A stretch of 64,000 nucleotides of DNA from assembly GCA_015232455.1 (NCBI GenBank), contig JADFZQ010000015.1:1-64000 (forward strand), written 5' to 3'. The DNA is from Desulfamplus sp. (GTDB lineage Bacteria > Desulfobacterota > Desulfobacteria > Desulfobacterales > Desulfobacteraceae). Position 1 is the first letter of the stretch, and the number at the start of each line of letters is the position of its first letter. Positions 45,153 through 53,020 of the stretch are shown one piece after another. Under the pieces are notes generated by a model that did not search any database, had not been told where the DNA came from, and saw only the letters and a program-made list of their open reading frames with translations. The position numbers and the translations under genes were made by a program.

Positions 45153-46425
45153 CTATTCCCCAATCATCTTTTTTATCTATTTTGTTGTTGAATTCGTTGT
45201 TAGTGTCAATTTCACTACCGTTTTTCTCATCAGTGTCCCAATCAGAAAGCACATCTGACTCATGCTCTATCTTTTCAACTGTTTTGCTATGCCCTGATTT
45301 TTTGTGTTGTTTATGCTCACCTTTTTTACCTGATTTTTCTTTGGAGTCTGTTTTTTTAATTGATTCGCTATCAAATTTTTCTTCTAACTTGACGTCAGTT
45401 TCTTCCTTGATGTCAATTTCTTCATCTACTATAACATCAGTTGCGGGTTGTTCATCTATTGTAGTATCAGATATAATATCAGCTTCTTTGTCTAACTCAA
45501 TATTAGCTTTTTCATCGTTTTTATGCTCATCTTTCTTATGTTTACCATCTTTTTTGTGGTTGTTTTTTTTATCCGCTTTTGCTTTACAGTCAGATTCTCT
45601 GTCAGTTTTGCAGTCTGATTCCTCGTCTCTCTCTAATTTATTTTTTTCACCTGCTTTATATTCAATTTTCTCATCTGTTTTATGGCAAGATTTTTTATCA
45701 GCTTTATCACGTTTCAAAGTGTCTGTGGAATTACCAGCTAATTTTTCAGAGTGTTTTGCAATTTTATGACGTTTCAAAGTATCTGTGAAATTTCCAGCTA
45801 ATTTTGCAGAGTGTTTTGCAATGGATTTAAGGAGATTATTTGCAGCATCAGGATTAATATTTTCTAATGCTTCCATAATTGATTGTGTAATTTTTACTAT
45901 CAAAGTATTTTCAAATGCACTTACCTCTTCTGATTTTCTGACAGGATACTCGGCAAATTTTAACACACCGCCTTGCTTTTCAATCTCTTTCCATGAATTT
46001 TTATCAAACTCAAAAGCAGCAACACCACATTTTGGAATATCAAACTCAAAATCTTTTATTAAAGATGATGCAAAGAGATTTAAAGAGGGGTTATGTCCAA
46101 ATAAGATAATGGTGTCATAGGAATCGTCAGTCGCATTTATTAACTCCAAAAACTGTTCTGGTTTTGGGTCGTGATATATAAAATCTTTAAGAAGAATTTT
46201 TGTTGTTGGATAGTCGAGCCTTCCAGCAAAAACATGAGCTGTTTCAAATGCTCTATCTGAATTACTTGAGATAAAAAGCACTTTACCTGAAAGCCTATTT
46301 TTTATCTTGTCCGCCATTTTTTTTGCATCTTTCAACCCTTTTTTAACTAAATGTCTGGTAAAATCATAATCAAATTCTCGCATAGGTTCTGCTTTTGCGT
46401 GTCTTACTAACAATAGGTTTTTCAT
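45130..46425 (-). CDS. sixA: SixA-type histidine phosphatase with a long charged tail
   Basis: The first 165 residues are a phosphohistidine phosphatase of the SixA branch (LLLVRHAKAEP catalytic RHA, LFGHNPSLN second His). About 265 further residues are not found in SixA. They include an internal 19-residue duplication (AKHSxKLAGNxTDTLKR, twice) and then an extremely charged low-complexity stretch of Lys, Asp, Glu and His (for example KKDGKHKKDEHKNDEK). The tail is probably disordered. Acidic serine- and lysine-rich stretches are known sites of lysine polyphosphate binding in eukaryotes. With ppk1 directly behind it, the tail may bind polyphosphate or the kinase. A PHO-box-like operator with four cores lies upstream. 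Confidence 0.88.
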   Translation of the reverse strand: MKNLLLVRHAKAEPMREFDYDFTRHLVKKGLKDAKKMADKIKNRLSGKVLFISSNSDRAFETAHVFAGRLDYPTTKILLKDFIYHDPKPEQFLELINATDDSYDTIILFGHNPSLNLFASSLIKDFEFDIPKCGVAAFEFDKNSWKEIEKQGGVLKFAEYPVRKSEEVSAFENTLIVKITQSIMEALENINPDAANNLLKSIAKHSAKLAGNFTDTLKRHKIAKHSEKLAGNSTDTLKRDKADKKSCHKTDEKIEYKAGEKNKLERDEESDCKTDRESDCKAKADKKNNHKKDGKHKKDEHKNDEKANIELDKEADIISDTTIDEQPATDVIVDEEIDIKEETDVKLEEKFDSESIKKTDSKEKSGKKGEHKQHKKSGHSKTVEKIEHESDVLSDWDTDEKNGSEIDTNNEFNNKIDKKDDWGIDEPSTNQ

Positions 46426-46593
46426 AATAAGTTCCTTAATAAAGAGTATTTGTACAAAAAAATGTTTTAGTATCTCTGTAAACCGTCACAAGGTATGCTA
46501 TCATTCAATTTTTAAGCCTATAGCTTTAATCTTAGGATTATAAATAAAATTGTGAATATAATCCTTCATAAAAGAGCATTATATGCTAAAATC

Positions 46594-46648
46594 TTTTTAC
46601 ATTAAAAATGTTAGATAAATGTTAGAAATACGTTAGTATTTGATTAGG
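46594..46648 (-). promoter_or_regulatory. PHO-box-like operator of the sixA-ppk1-ppx cluster
   Basis: Complements of TTAGA, TTAGA, TTAGT and TTAGG at 46611, 46622, 46633 and 46644 repeat at exactly 11 bp on the minus strand. TAAAAA occupies the -10 position (46599-46594). It lies about 170-220 bp upstream of sixA. Confidence 0.7.
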
Positions 46649-46735
46649 TTTAAGTTTTTATTTATTATATGTAGGCATACATTTAACCTTTAGCTATATG
46701 GCTAAGGAATGGGAATTTAATTAATCCCTGATAGT

Positions 46736-46759
46736 AGAGACCGACGGACGCAGGTCTCT
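46736..46759. repeat. diverged GTAGAGAC-type hairpin
   Basis: AGAGACC and GGTCTCT pair around a 10-nt loop between the two divergent operators. It is a degenerate member of the GTAGAGACGCAC palindrome family. Confidence 0.55.
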
Positions 46760-46809
46760 GCTCAATTTGTAGAAATTGATGGTGTTATTTTTTTTCATTT
46801 CTAATAAAC

Positions 46810-46863
46810 ATAATGAAAATTTAACGCTAATCTAATATTATCCTAACATTTACAGTTTAGAGT
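46810..46863 (+). promoter_or_regulatory. PHO-box-like operator of the pot operon
   Basis: ATAAT, TTAAC, CTAAT and CTAAC start at 46810, 46821, 46832 and 46843, an exact 11 bp period. TAGAGT begins 15 bp after the last core. It is divergent from the operator of the polyphosphate cluster. Confidence 0.6.
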
Positions 46864-46905
46864 AATCAAAGGTTGTTTTAAATATTTAGAATCAGGAGTA
46901 ATTAA

Positions 46906-48102
46906 GTGAAAGAGTTTCTTGTGTTTGACGGAATAGATAAATCTTTTGGTGATTATAAAGCTGTTGATAATGTTACAATATCAATTGGTCAAGGTGAAAT
47001 ATTTTCTCTTCTTGGTCCAAGTGGCTGCGGAAAAACAACACTGCTGCGTTTATGTGCAGGATTTGAATCTCCTGATAAAGGCAGGATAATTCTTAATGGA
47101 GTTAATATATCAAACCTTCCGCCAAATAAAAGAAAAGTAAACACTGTATTTCAAAACTATGCTCTTTTTCCTCACATGTCTGTGCGTGAAAATATAGCTT
47201 TTGGTCTTAAAGTAGCTGGAAAAAGTAAATCTGAAATTAAACAAGAGGTTGATTCAATGCTTGATCTGATACAAATGACAGATCACGCAGATAAAAAACC
47301 CGCGTTAATAAGCGGGGGGCAAAAACAGCGTGTTGCAATTGCAAGGGCGTTAGTTAATAAACCTCAGGTGCTTTTATTAGACGAACCTTTAGCAGCACTT
47401 GATCTTAAACTAAGACAGAGAATGCTTATCGAACTTGACCAGATACACGACGAAGTAGGTATCACATTTCTTTTTATTACTCACGATCAAGGGGAGGCAA
47501 TGAGTCTTAGCGACCGTATCGCAGTTATGAATGAAGGAAAAATAGAGCAGATAGGACGACCAGTTGAAATATATGAAAGCCCAATCAGCAGCTTTACTGC
47601 TGCATTTATAGGTGATACAAATTTCTTTGATGGGCGGGTAATTGAGACGTTACCAGATAACTACAGCTTGCTTGCAATAGATGGTCTGCCAAATGCTACA
47701 TGCTTTAATGACAGCACAAGGTCAGTAGGCGATATGGTTCATGTAAGTGTAAGACCTGAAAAAATAATGATGCACAGAGAATCTCCTCCTTTTGATCATA
47801 AGATGAATGTAATAAAGGGAGTTGTTGAAAACCTTGTTTATCTTGGAGGTCATACAAAATATTGGTTAAGAGCAGGAGAATGGATGATTTCAGCACAACA
47901 ACAACATTACCATTTTCAACTTGATGAAAAACCCCTTACATGGAACGATGAGGTCTTCTTGAGTTGGCATGCAGATGACGGATTTATGCTTGAGCGATAC
48001 CATATTGATGATGAAAAGATGTTAACAATGCCAGAAGATGGAGACCTTCTGGCTAAAGATATAGGTGATTGCGACAATATTGAAGATGAGTTGGTAAATT
48101 AA
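46906..48102 (+). CDS. potA: polyamine ABC importer, ATP-binding subunit PotA
   Basis: This is the cytoplasmic ATPase of a spermidine/putrescine-type importer. The 398 residues show Walker A (LGPSGCGKTT), the signature LISGGQKQRVAIAR, Walker B (VLLLDEPLAALDLKLR) and the H-loop FITHDQGEA. A TOBE-like C-terminal domain of about 150 residues follows. It starts with GTG behind AGGAG. The four genes potABCD follow in order with short gaps. Because a PHO-box-like operator precedes, a phosphonate such as aminoethylphosphonate could be an alternative substrate. Confidence 0.92.
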   Translation: MKEFLVFDGIDKSFGDYKAVDNVTISIGQGEIFSLLGPSGCGKTTLLRLCAGFESPDKGRIILNGVNISNLPPNKRKVNTVFQNYALFPHMSVRENIAFGLKVAGKSKSEIKQEVDSMLDLIQMTDHADKKPALISGGQKQRVAIARALVNKPQVLLLDEPLAALDLKLRQRMLIELDQIHDEVGITFLFITHDQGEAMSLSDRIAVMNEGKIEQIGRPVEIYESPISSFTAAFIGDTNFFDGRVIETLPDNYSLLAIDGLPNATCFNDSTRSVGDMVHVSVRPEKIMMHRESPPFDHKMNVIKGVVENLVYLGGHTKYWLRAGEWMISAQQQHYHFQLDEKPLTWNDEVFLSWHADDGFMLERYHIDDEKMLTMPEDGDLLAKDIGDCDNIEDELVN

Positions 48103-48111
48103 AGATAGTTA

Positions 48112-48152
48112 TACCAGCAAGGTCATAAGTTGAGTATATAACAAAAACACGG
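48112..48152. repeat. partial TAAATTGAGC-type repeat between potA and potB
   Basis: CAAGGTCATAAGTTGAGTAT is a fragment of the module found at 14951, 34861 and 40320. Most of the rest of the element is missing. Confidence 0.45.
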
Positions 48153-48188
48153 GACTTTTACACAATTTGATTTACAGGCTCAAAAAAC

Positions 48189-49091
48189 ATGAAATTTAAG
48201 AATGCAAATGAAATTAAAATCTCTATTTCATCTTTAATATGGCTGACTCTATTTTTTGTGATCCCAACAATAATAGTGGTTTTAATAAGTTTTAGAAATT
48301 CAGACCCATCAGGCGGAATTGGCGTTGGATGGTCGATTGATGGTTTTGCTGATGTTTTTAACCCATCTTTTGGTATGATACTTTGGAGAACAGTAAGATT
48401 AAGCCTTATAACTACTGTTATCTGCCTATCATTAGCAATGCCTGTTTCTATATACATGGCTAAAGCTGAAGAGAAGATTCAAAATTGGCTTCTCCTATTG
48501 ATTGCAATTCCTTTTTGGACAAACTTTCTTATTCGGGTATATGCGTGGAAAATAGTTCTTCATCCTGAAGGTTTGGTAAAGAGATTATTTTTGACTTTAG
48601 GGTTAGTTTCAGAAAACGCATCTCTTCTGTATAACGAAGGAGCAGTCCTGCTTGTCCTTGTTTACACATATCTTCCTTTTGCGATTCTGCCTTTATATAC
48701 TGCCATTGAAAAATTTGATTTTAGATTAATTGAAGCTGCACGGGATTTGGGAAGTGGTCAAATAAGATCATTTATAAAAGTGTTCCTACCCGGAATAAGT
48801 CAAGGTATCATTTCTGCAATAATGGTTGTCTTTATTCCAGCTTTAGGTTCTTATGTTATCCCTGATATGGTAGGTGGTCCAGATGGAGAGATGTTAGGAA
48901 ATAAAATTGCCCAGAGAGTATTTGTTGACAGAAATCTTCCAAAAGGAAGCGGACTTTCAACTTTACTTATTTTGGCTGTAATTCTTCCTGGGTTAATCAG
49001 GGTTGTGTATAAAAAAATTAAACCTATATCTGCCACACCACTAAATAGAAAAATAAATTCTTATCTAACAAAATCAAAGAGCAAATCATAG
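48189..49091 (+). CDS. potB: polyamine ABC importer permease PotB
   Basis: This is a 300-residue inner-membrane permease with six predicted helices and the EAA loop EAARDLGSGQIRSFIKVFLP. The segment FWTNFLIRVYAWKIVL is diagnostic of PotB-type permeases. It pairs with the permease 51 bp downstream to form the translocation pore for the solute delivered by the lipoprotein PotD. There is no irregularity. Confidence 0.93.
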   Translation: MKFKNANEIKISISSLIWLTLFFVIPTIIVVLISFRNSDPSGGIGVGWSIDGFADVFNPSFGMILWRTVRLSLITTVICLSLAMPVSIYMAKAEEKIQNWLLLLIAIPFWTNFLIRVYAWKIVLHPEGLVKRLFLTLGLVSENASLLYNEGAVLLVLVYTYLPFAILPLYTAIEKFDFRLIEAARDLGSGQIRSFIKVFLPGISQGIISAIMVVFIPALGSYVIPDMVGGPDGEMLGNKIAQRVFVDRNLPKGSGLSTLLILAVILPGLIRVVYKKIKPISATPLNRKINSYLTKSKSKS

Positions 49092-49142
49092 TTTTACAAA
49101 AGCTCAATCGGAGTCAATTAACTAAATTTTAAAGAGCTTATA

Positions 49143-49910
49143 ATGAGAAAAGATAGATTTACATTTGTTGTTACAATATTGGTTCTTATATTTTTTTATC
49201 TTCCTATAGTTGTTCTTGTTGTTAATTCATTTAATGCTTCTCGTTTTGGAAGTGTATGGGGTGGTTTCTCTCTAAAATGGTATGAAAAACTATTTAGTGA
49301 TGAAAATATCTGGGACTCTATTAAAAATACGCTCATAGTTGCTGGTGTATCCACATCTGTTTCAATGGTATTAGGCACATTGTCTGGATACGCTCTCTTT
49401 AAATTCAAATCTGGTATTCAAAAAGTTCATAACACATTGATTACGCTCCCTTTGATTATACCTGATATTTTAATGGGAATGAGCCTTTTACTTTTTTTTA
49501 TTGCTTTAAAAATTGAGTTAAGTCTCTTTACAGTAATATTGGGACATATAACATTTTGCGTAAGTTATGTTGCAGTAACTGTGCTTGCTCGGTTACAAGA
49601 CTTTGATTTTAGTGTAGTAGAGGCTGCTCAAGACCTTGGAGCATCGCCAAGTCTAATTTTACGCAAAATATATATTCCGCTTCTTTCCCCCGGATTGATT
49701 TCTGGTGGAATGCTTGCTTTGACTCTTTCGTTAGATGACTTTATAATAACTTTCTTTACTGCTGGTCCGGGTTCTTCCACTTTACCTTTGCAGATTTACA
49801 GCATGATAAAATTTGGAACTCCGCCAGTTATTAACGCTTTATCAACAATATTTCTTTTAATAACATTTTTGATTGCACTTATATATCAAAGAATAAACAC
49901 AAAACAATAG
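49143..49910 (+). CDS. potC: polyamine ABC importer permease PotC
   Basis: This is a 255-residue inner-membrane permease with six helices. The family segments FYLPIVVLVVNSFNASRFG and SLKWYEKLF are present, as is the EAA loop EAAQDLGASPSLILRKIYIP. SLDDFIITFF closes the usual PotC signature. It is of standard length and lies 23 bp before potD. Confidence 0.93.
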   Translation: MRKDRFTFVVTILVLIFFYLPIVVLVVNSFNASRFGSVWGGFSLKWYEKLFSDENIWDSIKNTLIVAGVSTSVSMVLGTLSGYALFKFKSGIQKVHNTLITLPLIIPDILMGMSLLLFFIALKIELSLFTVILGHITFCVSYVAVTVLARLQDFDFSVVEAAQDLGASPSLILRKIYIPLLSPGLISGGMLALTLSLDDFIITFFTAGPGSSTLPLQIYSMIKFGTPPVINALSTIFLLITFLIALIYQRINTKQ

Positions 49911-49933
49911 AATGGATTTAAGGAAGGCAATTA

Positions 49934-50989
49934 ATGGAGAACATCACAAAAATTGTTAAAACTTTTTTTATAACAACTTTACTGCTTTGGATAACTATCT
50001 TTTCAGGATGTTCTTCTGAAAAAAAAGAGCTGTATATATATAATTGGTCTGACTATATGGACGAAAATCTTGTTAAACAATTTGAAACAGAGAATAGTTG
50101 TAAAATTATTCTGGATTTCTTTGATTCTAACGAGACCATGTATGCAAAACTGAAGGCTGGGGCTGCTGGTTATGATATTGTATTTCCCTCTGGCTATATG
50201 GTTAATGTGATGTCAAAAGAGGGAATTTTGCTAAAACTTGATCACAGTAAAATACCTAATTTAAAAAATCTTGACGAAAAATATATTGAGTTTTCACTTG
50301 ATAAAAATCAGGAGTTCTCTGTTCCATACATGATTAGCAATACTGGAATTGGATATTTGAAATCAAAAGTTCAAGAGAATTTTGAACCATCTTGGAATAT
50401 ATTTGCTGACTCTAAATATAAAGGCAGAATGACAATGCTCAATGATATGAGAGAAGCTATCGGGGCTGCTTTAAAATATTTAGGTTACAGCATCAATACA
50501 ACAAATCCAGTAGAGCTTGAAAAAGCAAAAAATGTTCTGATTGGCTGGAAAAAAAATTTAGCCAAATTTGAGGCTGATCAGTATAAAAACGGTTTGGTCT
50601 CTGGAGAGTTCTACTTCTCTCAAGGTTATAGCGGAGATATTTTTCAGGTAATGACAGAAAATAAAGATATTAGATACGCTATTCCTAAAGAAGGCACAAC
50701 TCTTTCAAGCGATAATATGGTGATTTTGAAGAGTTCAAAGAATGTGGAGCTTGCATACAAGTTTATAAATTTTATGTTAGATGGTAAGGTTTCTGCTCAA
50801 AATATTGAATATGTTCACTATCTTGCACCAAATAAAGAGGCGTATCAATACTTAAGCGATGATATAAAAATTGATCCAGCAATATTGATGCCTGACCATG
50901 TGTTAAAAAGGTGTGAGGTATTAATTGATCTTGGTAAAGAGAATGCTCTTTACTCAAAAATATGGGACCAAGTGAAATCTGCAAAATAG
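49934..50989 (+). CDS. potD: polyamine-binding lipoprotein PotD
   Basis: This is a 351-residue solute-binding protein. The lipoprotein signal ends FSGC (Cys26), so the protein is membrane-anchored rather than free. The mature start ELYIYNWSDYMDENLVKQFE and FFDSNETMYAKLKAGAAGYD, then IVFPSGYMVNVM, are typical of PotD/PotF. The Trp-Ser-Asp-Tyr segment corresponds to the polyamine-contact region, which favours a polyamine over a phosphonate. Substrate specificity cannot be settled from sequence alone. Confidence 0.92.
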   Translation: MENITKIVKTFFITTLLLWITIFSGCSSEKKELYIYNWSDYMDENLVKQFETENSCKIILDFFDSNETMYAKLKAGAAGYDIVFPSGYMVNVMSKEGILLKLDHSKIPNLKNLDEKYIEFSLDKNQEFSVPYMISNTGIGYLKSKVQENFEPSWNIFADSKYKGRMTMLNDMREAIGAALKYLGYSINTTNPVELEKAKNVLIGWKKNLAKFEADQYKNGLVSGEFYFSQGYSGDIFQVMTENKDIRYAIPKEGTTLSSDNMVILKSSKNVELAYKFINFMLDGKVSAQNIEYVHYLAPNKEAYQYLSDDIKIDPAILMPDHVLKRCEVLIDLGKENALYSKIWDQVKSAK

Positions 50990-51032
50990 GCTAATTCCCC
51001 TAATATGCTGGCAGTATGAGACAGGAGTTTTA

Positions 51033-52964
51033 ATGGTATTGCATGATAACGAGTGGTTAGAGAGAATTTCAAAAATTGATTTTGCATTTCAGCCGATTGT
51101 AAATATCCATACAGGTGTTTGTTATGGATATGAGGCACTTTTGCGAAACCACAAAGAGGCTGGGTTTGAGAGTATAGACAGCTTTTTCAATCAAGCATAT
51201 TCAGATAAATTCTTACACAATATAGACATGATTCTTCGCAAAAAAGCGATTGAAAAATTCTCAATGCTTGTAAATGAATATGGTGTAAAACTATTTTTTA
51301 ACCTTGACAGCCGTATATTAGAGTCTGGAGATTATGAGTTTGGCAATACATCAAAAATTCTGGAGCTGTACAAGCTGCCAAAAAATACTATCTGCTTTGA
51401 AATTTCTGAAAAATATGAGTTTGTAAATCCAAGAGAGGCGGCAAAAGTTTTAAAAACATACCGATCTCAAGGGTTTAACATTGCTATGGACGACTATGGG
51501 GTTGGTTTTTCAGGTTTTCAAATGCTTTACTACACTGAACCTGAATTTATAAAAATAGACCGATTCTTTATTCAAGATATTGCAAAAGACACTAAGAAAC
51601 GTCTTTTTGTATCTAATATTGTCAATATTGCACATCTTCTTGGCATTATCGTTATTGCAGAAGGTGTTGAGACTGAGAGTGAATATTTTATATGCCGTGA
51701 TCTTGGGTGCGATCTTGTTCAAGGCTACCTTGTACAGAGACCGCAAATAGAAGTTGATAGTCTTATACCTTATTATGAGCATATACATCTTTTAAACAAG
51801 AGAGATAGAAGAAAAGCATCTAAAGATCAATGGCTTATAAGTTCAGAAATGGAATATATTGAGCCAGTGCTTCAAGATAATGATGCCCTTTTTGTGTGTG
51901 AAAAATTTAGACAAAAAAAAGAGAACACATTTTTTCCAGTTGTCAATTCCAACCATGAGCCAATGGGAATAATAAGGGAAAACAGCTTTAAAGATTACAC
52001 ATATTCAAAATTTGGAAGAGGACTTCTTACAAACCCATCATTTGGAAAAGATTTAAGTAAATTTGTAAGTAAATTTCCTGTTGCAGATGTCCACATACCT
52101 GTTGAGAAGATTCTTGAAATTTACTCTCAATATGCCAATGCCATAGAGGGTATTATAATTGTTGAGAATATGAAGTATGCTGGTTTCTTAAGTGCCCCTG
52201 CCTTATTAAAAATTTTAAATGAGAAGAATCTTGCAGCAGCAAGAGATCAGAACCCATTGACCAAATTACCCGGAAATACAAGAATATATGAGTATATTTC
52301 AGAAGCTCTACAAAAAAGAGAAGAGCAGTATATCTTAACCTATTTTGATTTTGATAATTTTAAACCATATAACGACAAATATGGTTTTAGAAACGGTGAT
52401 AGAGTTATCTTGTATTTTGCAGACCTTTTAAAAAATTATTCACAAATATCAAACCGTTTTATCGGTCATATTGGTGGAGACGACTTTTTTATGGGGATTA
52501 GGAGAGAAAATTCTCAATCTCTCTATAACGAAATGGTTGAGCTTGCAGATAAATTTAGAAAAGATGTAGAGAGTTTCTATGATGAAGAGGCTATAAAAAA
52601 CGGCTTTACACTATCTTATGATAGAGAGGGAAATACTAAGAGATTTAACTTGTTATCAGTTAGTATAGTAATTTTAGAGATTCCTGCAAATCGCCAGCGT
52701 ATCTACCTTACTGAAGAGATAAGCAAATGTTTGGCAACTCTTAAAAGCAAAGCAAAAAGATGTGCGAGTCATGTTTACAACACAAATATCTATGAGCTTG
52801 AGGAGCTTTTTAACCAACAGATGTTGCCGATTCAGCCAAATGGAGTTGGCGGATTCAATGGCGTTGATATGCTAAATAGCGTTGATAAAGTTAAAAACAT
52901 TGTTCAATTTAAGAAAAGTTTAACTGCCCCCCTAACTCCTCTGCAAAAGCAATGGTTAAGCTAA
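51033..52964 (+). CDS. EAL-CBS-GGDEF cyclic di-GMP protein
   Basis: The 643-residue soluble protein begins with an EAL domain (about 1-245). The phosphodiesterase residues are kept: EALLR, FNLDSR, FEISEK, MDDYGVGFSG, FIKIDR, IAEGVETE and QGYLVQRP. A CBS pair (about 260-400) and a C-terminal diguanylate-cyclase domain follow, whose active-site motif is GGDDF instead of GGDEF and which lacks the RxxD inhibitory site. It is probably a phosphodiesterase whose cyclase domain is weakened or regulatory. The EAL-first order is less common than GGDEF-EAL. AGGAG precedes the ATG; it is 40 bp after potD. Confidence 0.92.
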   Translation: MVLHDNEWLERISKIDFAFQPIVNIHTGVCYGYEALLRNHKEAGFESIDSFFNQAYSDKFLHNIDMILRKKAIEKFSMLVNEYGVKLFFNLDSRILESGDYEFGNTSKILELYKLPKNTICFEISEKYEFVNPREAAKVLKTYRSQGFNIAMDDYGVGFSGFQMLYYTEPEFIKIDRFFIQDIAKDTKKRLFVSNIVNIAHLLGIIVIAEGVETESEYFICRDLGCDLVQGYLVQRPQIEVDSLIPYYEHIHLLNKRDRRKASKDQWLISSEMEYIEPVLQDNDALFVCEKFRQKKENTFFPVVNSNHEPMGIIRENSFKDYTYSKFGRGLLTNPSFGKDLSKFVSKFPVADVHIPVEKILEIYSQYANAIEGIIIVENMKYAGFLSAPALLKILNEKNLAAARDQNPLTKLPGNTRIYEYISEALQKREEQYILTYFDFDNFKPYNDKYGFRNGDRVILYFADLLKNYSQISNRFIGHIGGDDFFMGIRRENSQSLYNEMVELADKFRKDVESFYDEEAIKNGFTLSYDREGNTKRFNLLSVSIVILEIPANRQRIYLTEEISKCLATLKSKAKRCASHVYNTNIYELEELFNQQMLPIQPNGVGGFNGVDMLNSVDKVKNIVQFKKSLTAPLTPLQKQWLS

Positions 52965-53020
52965 TGGGTGATTGGTGTTTATGTTTTTCAATTAAGATAT
53001 TTTAAGGATAAATTATAGCT

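Noticed and set aside
45182-45769. 195-residue serine-rich open frame antisense to the SixA tail
   Set aside because: It is the mirror of a low-complexity Lys/Asp/Glu-coding stretch, has no ribosome site and lies wholly inside the sixA gene.
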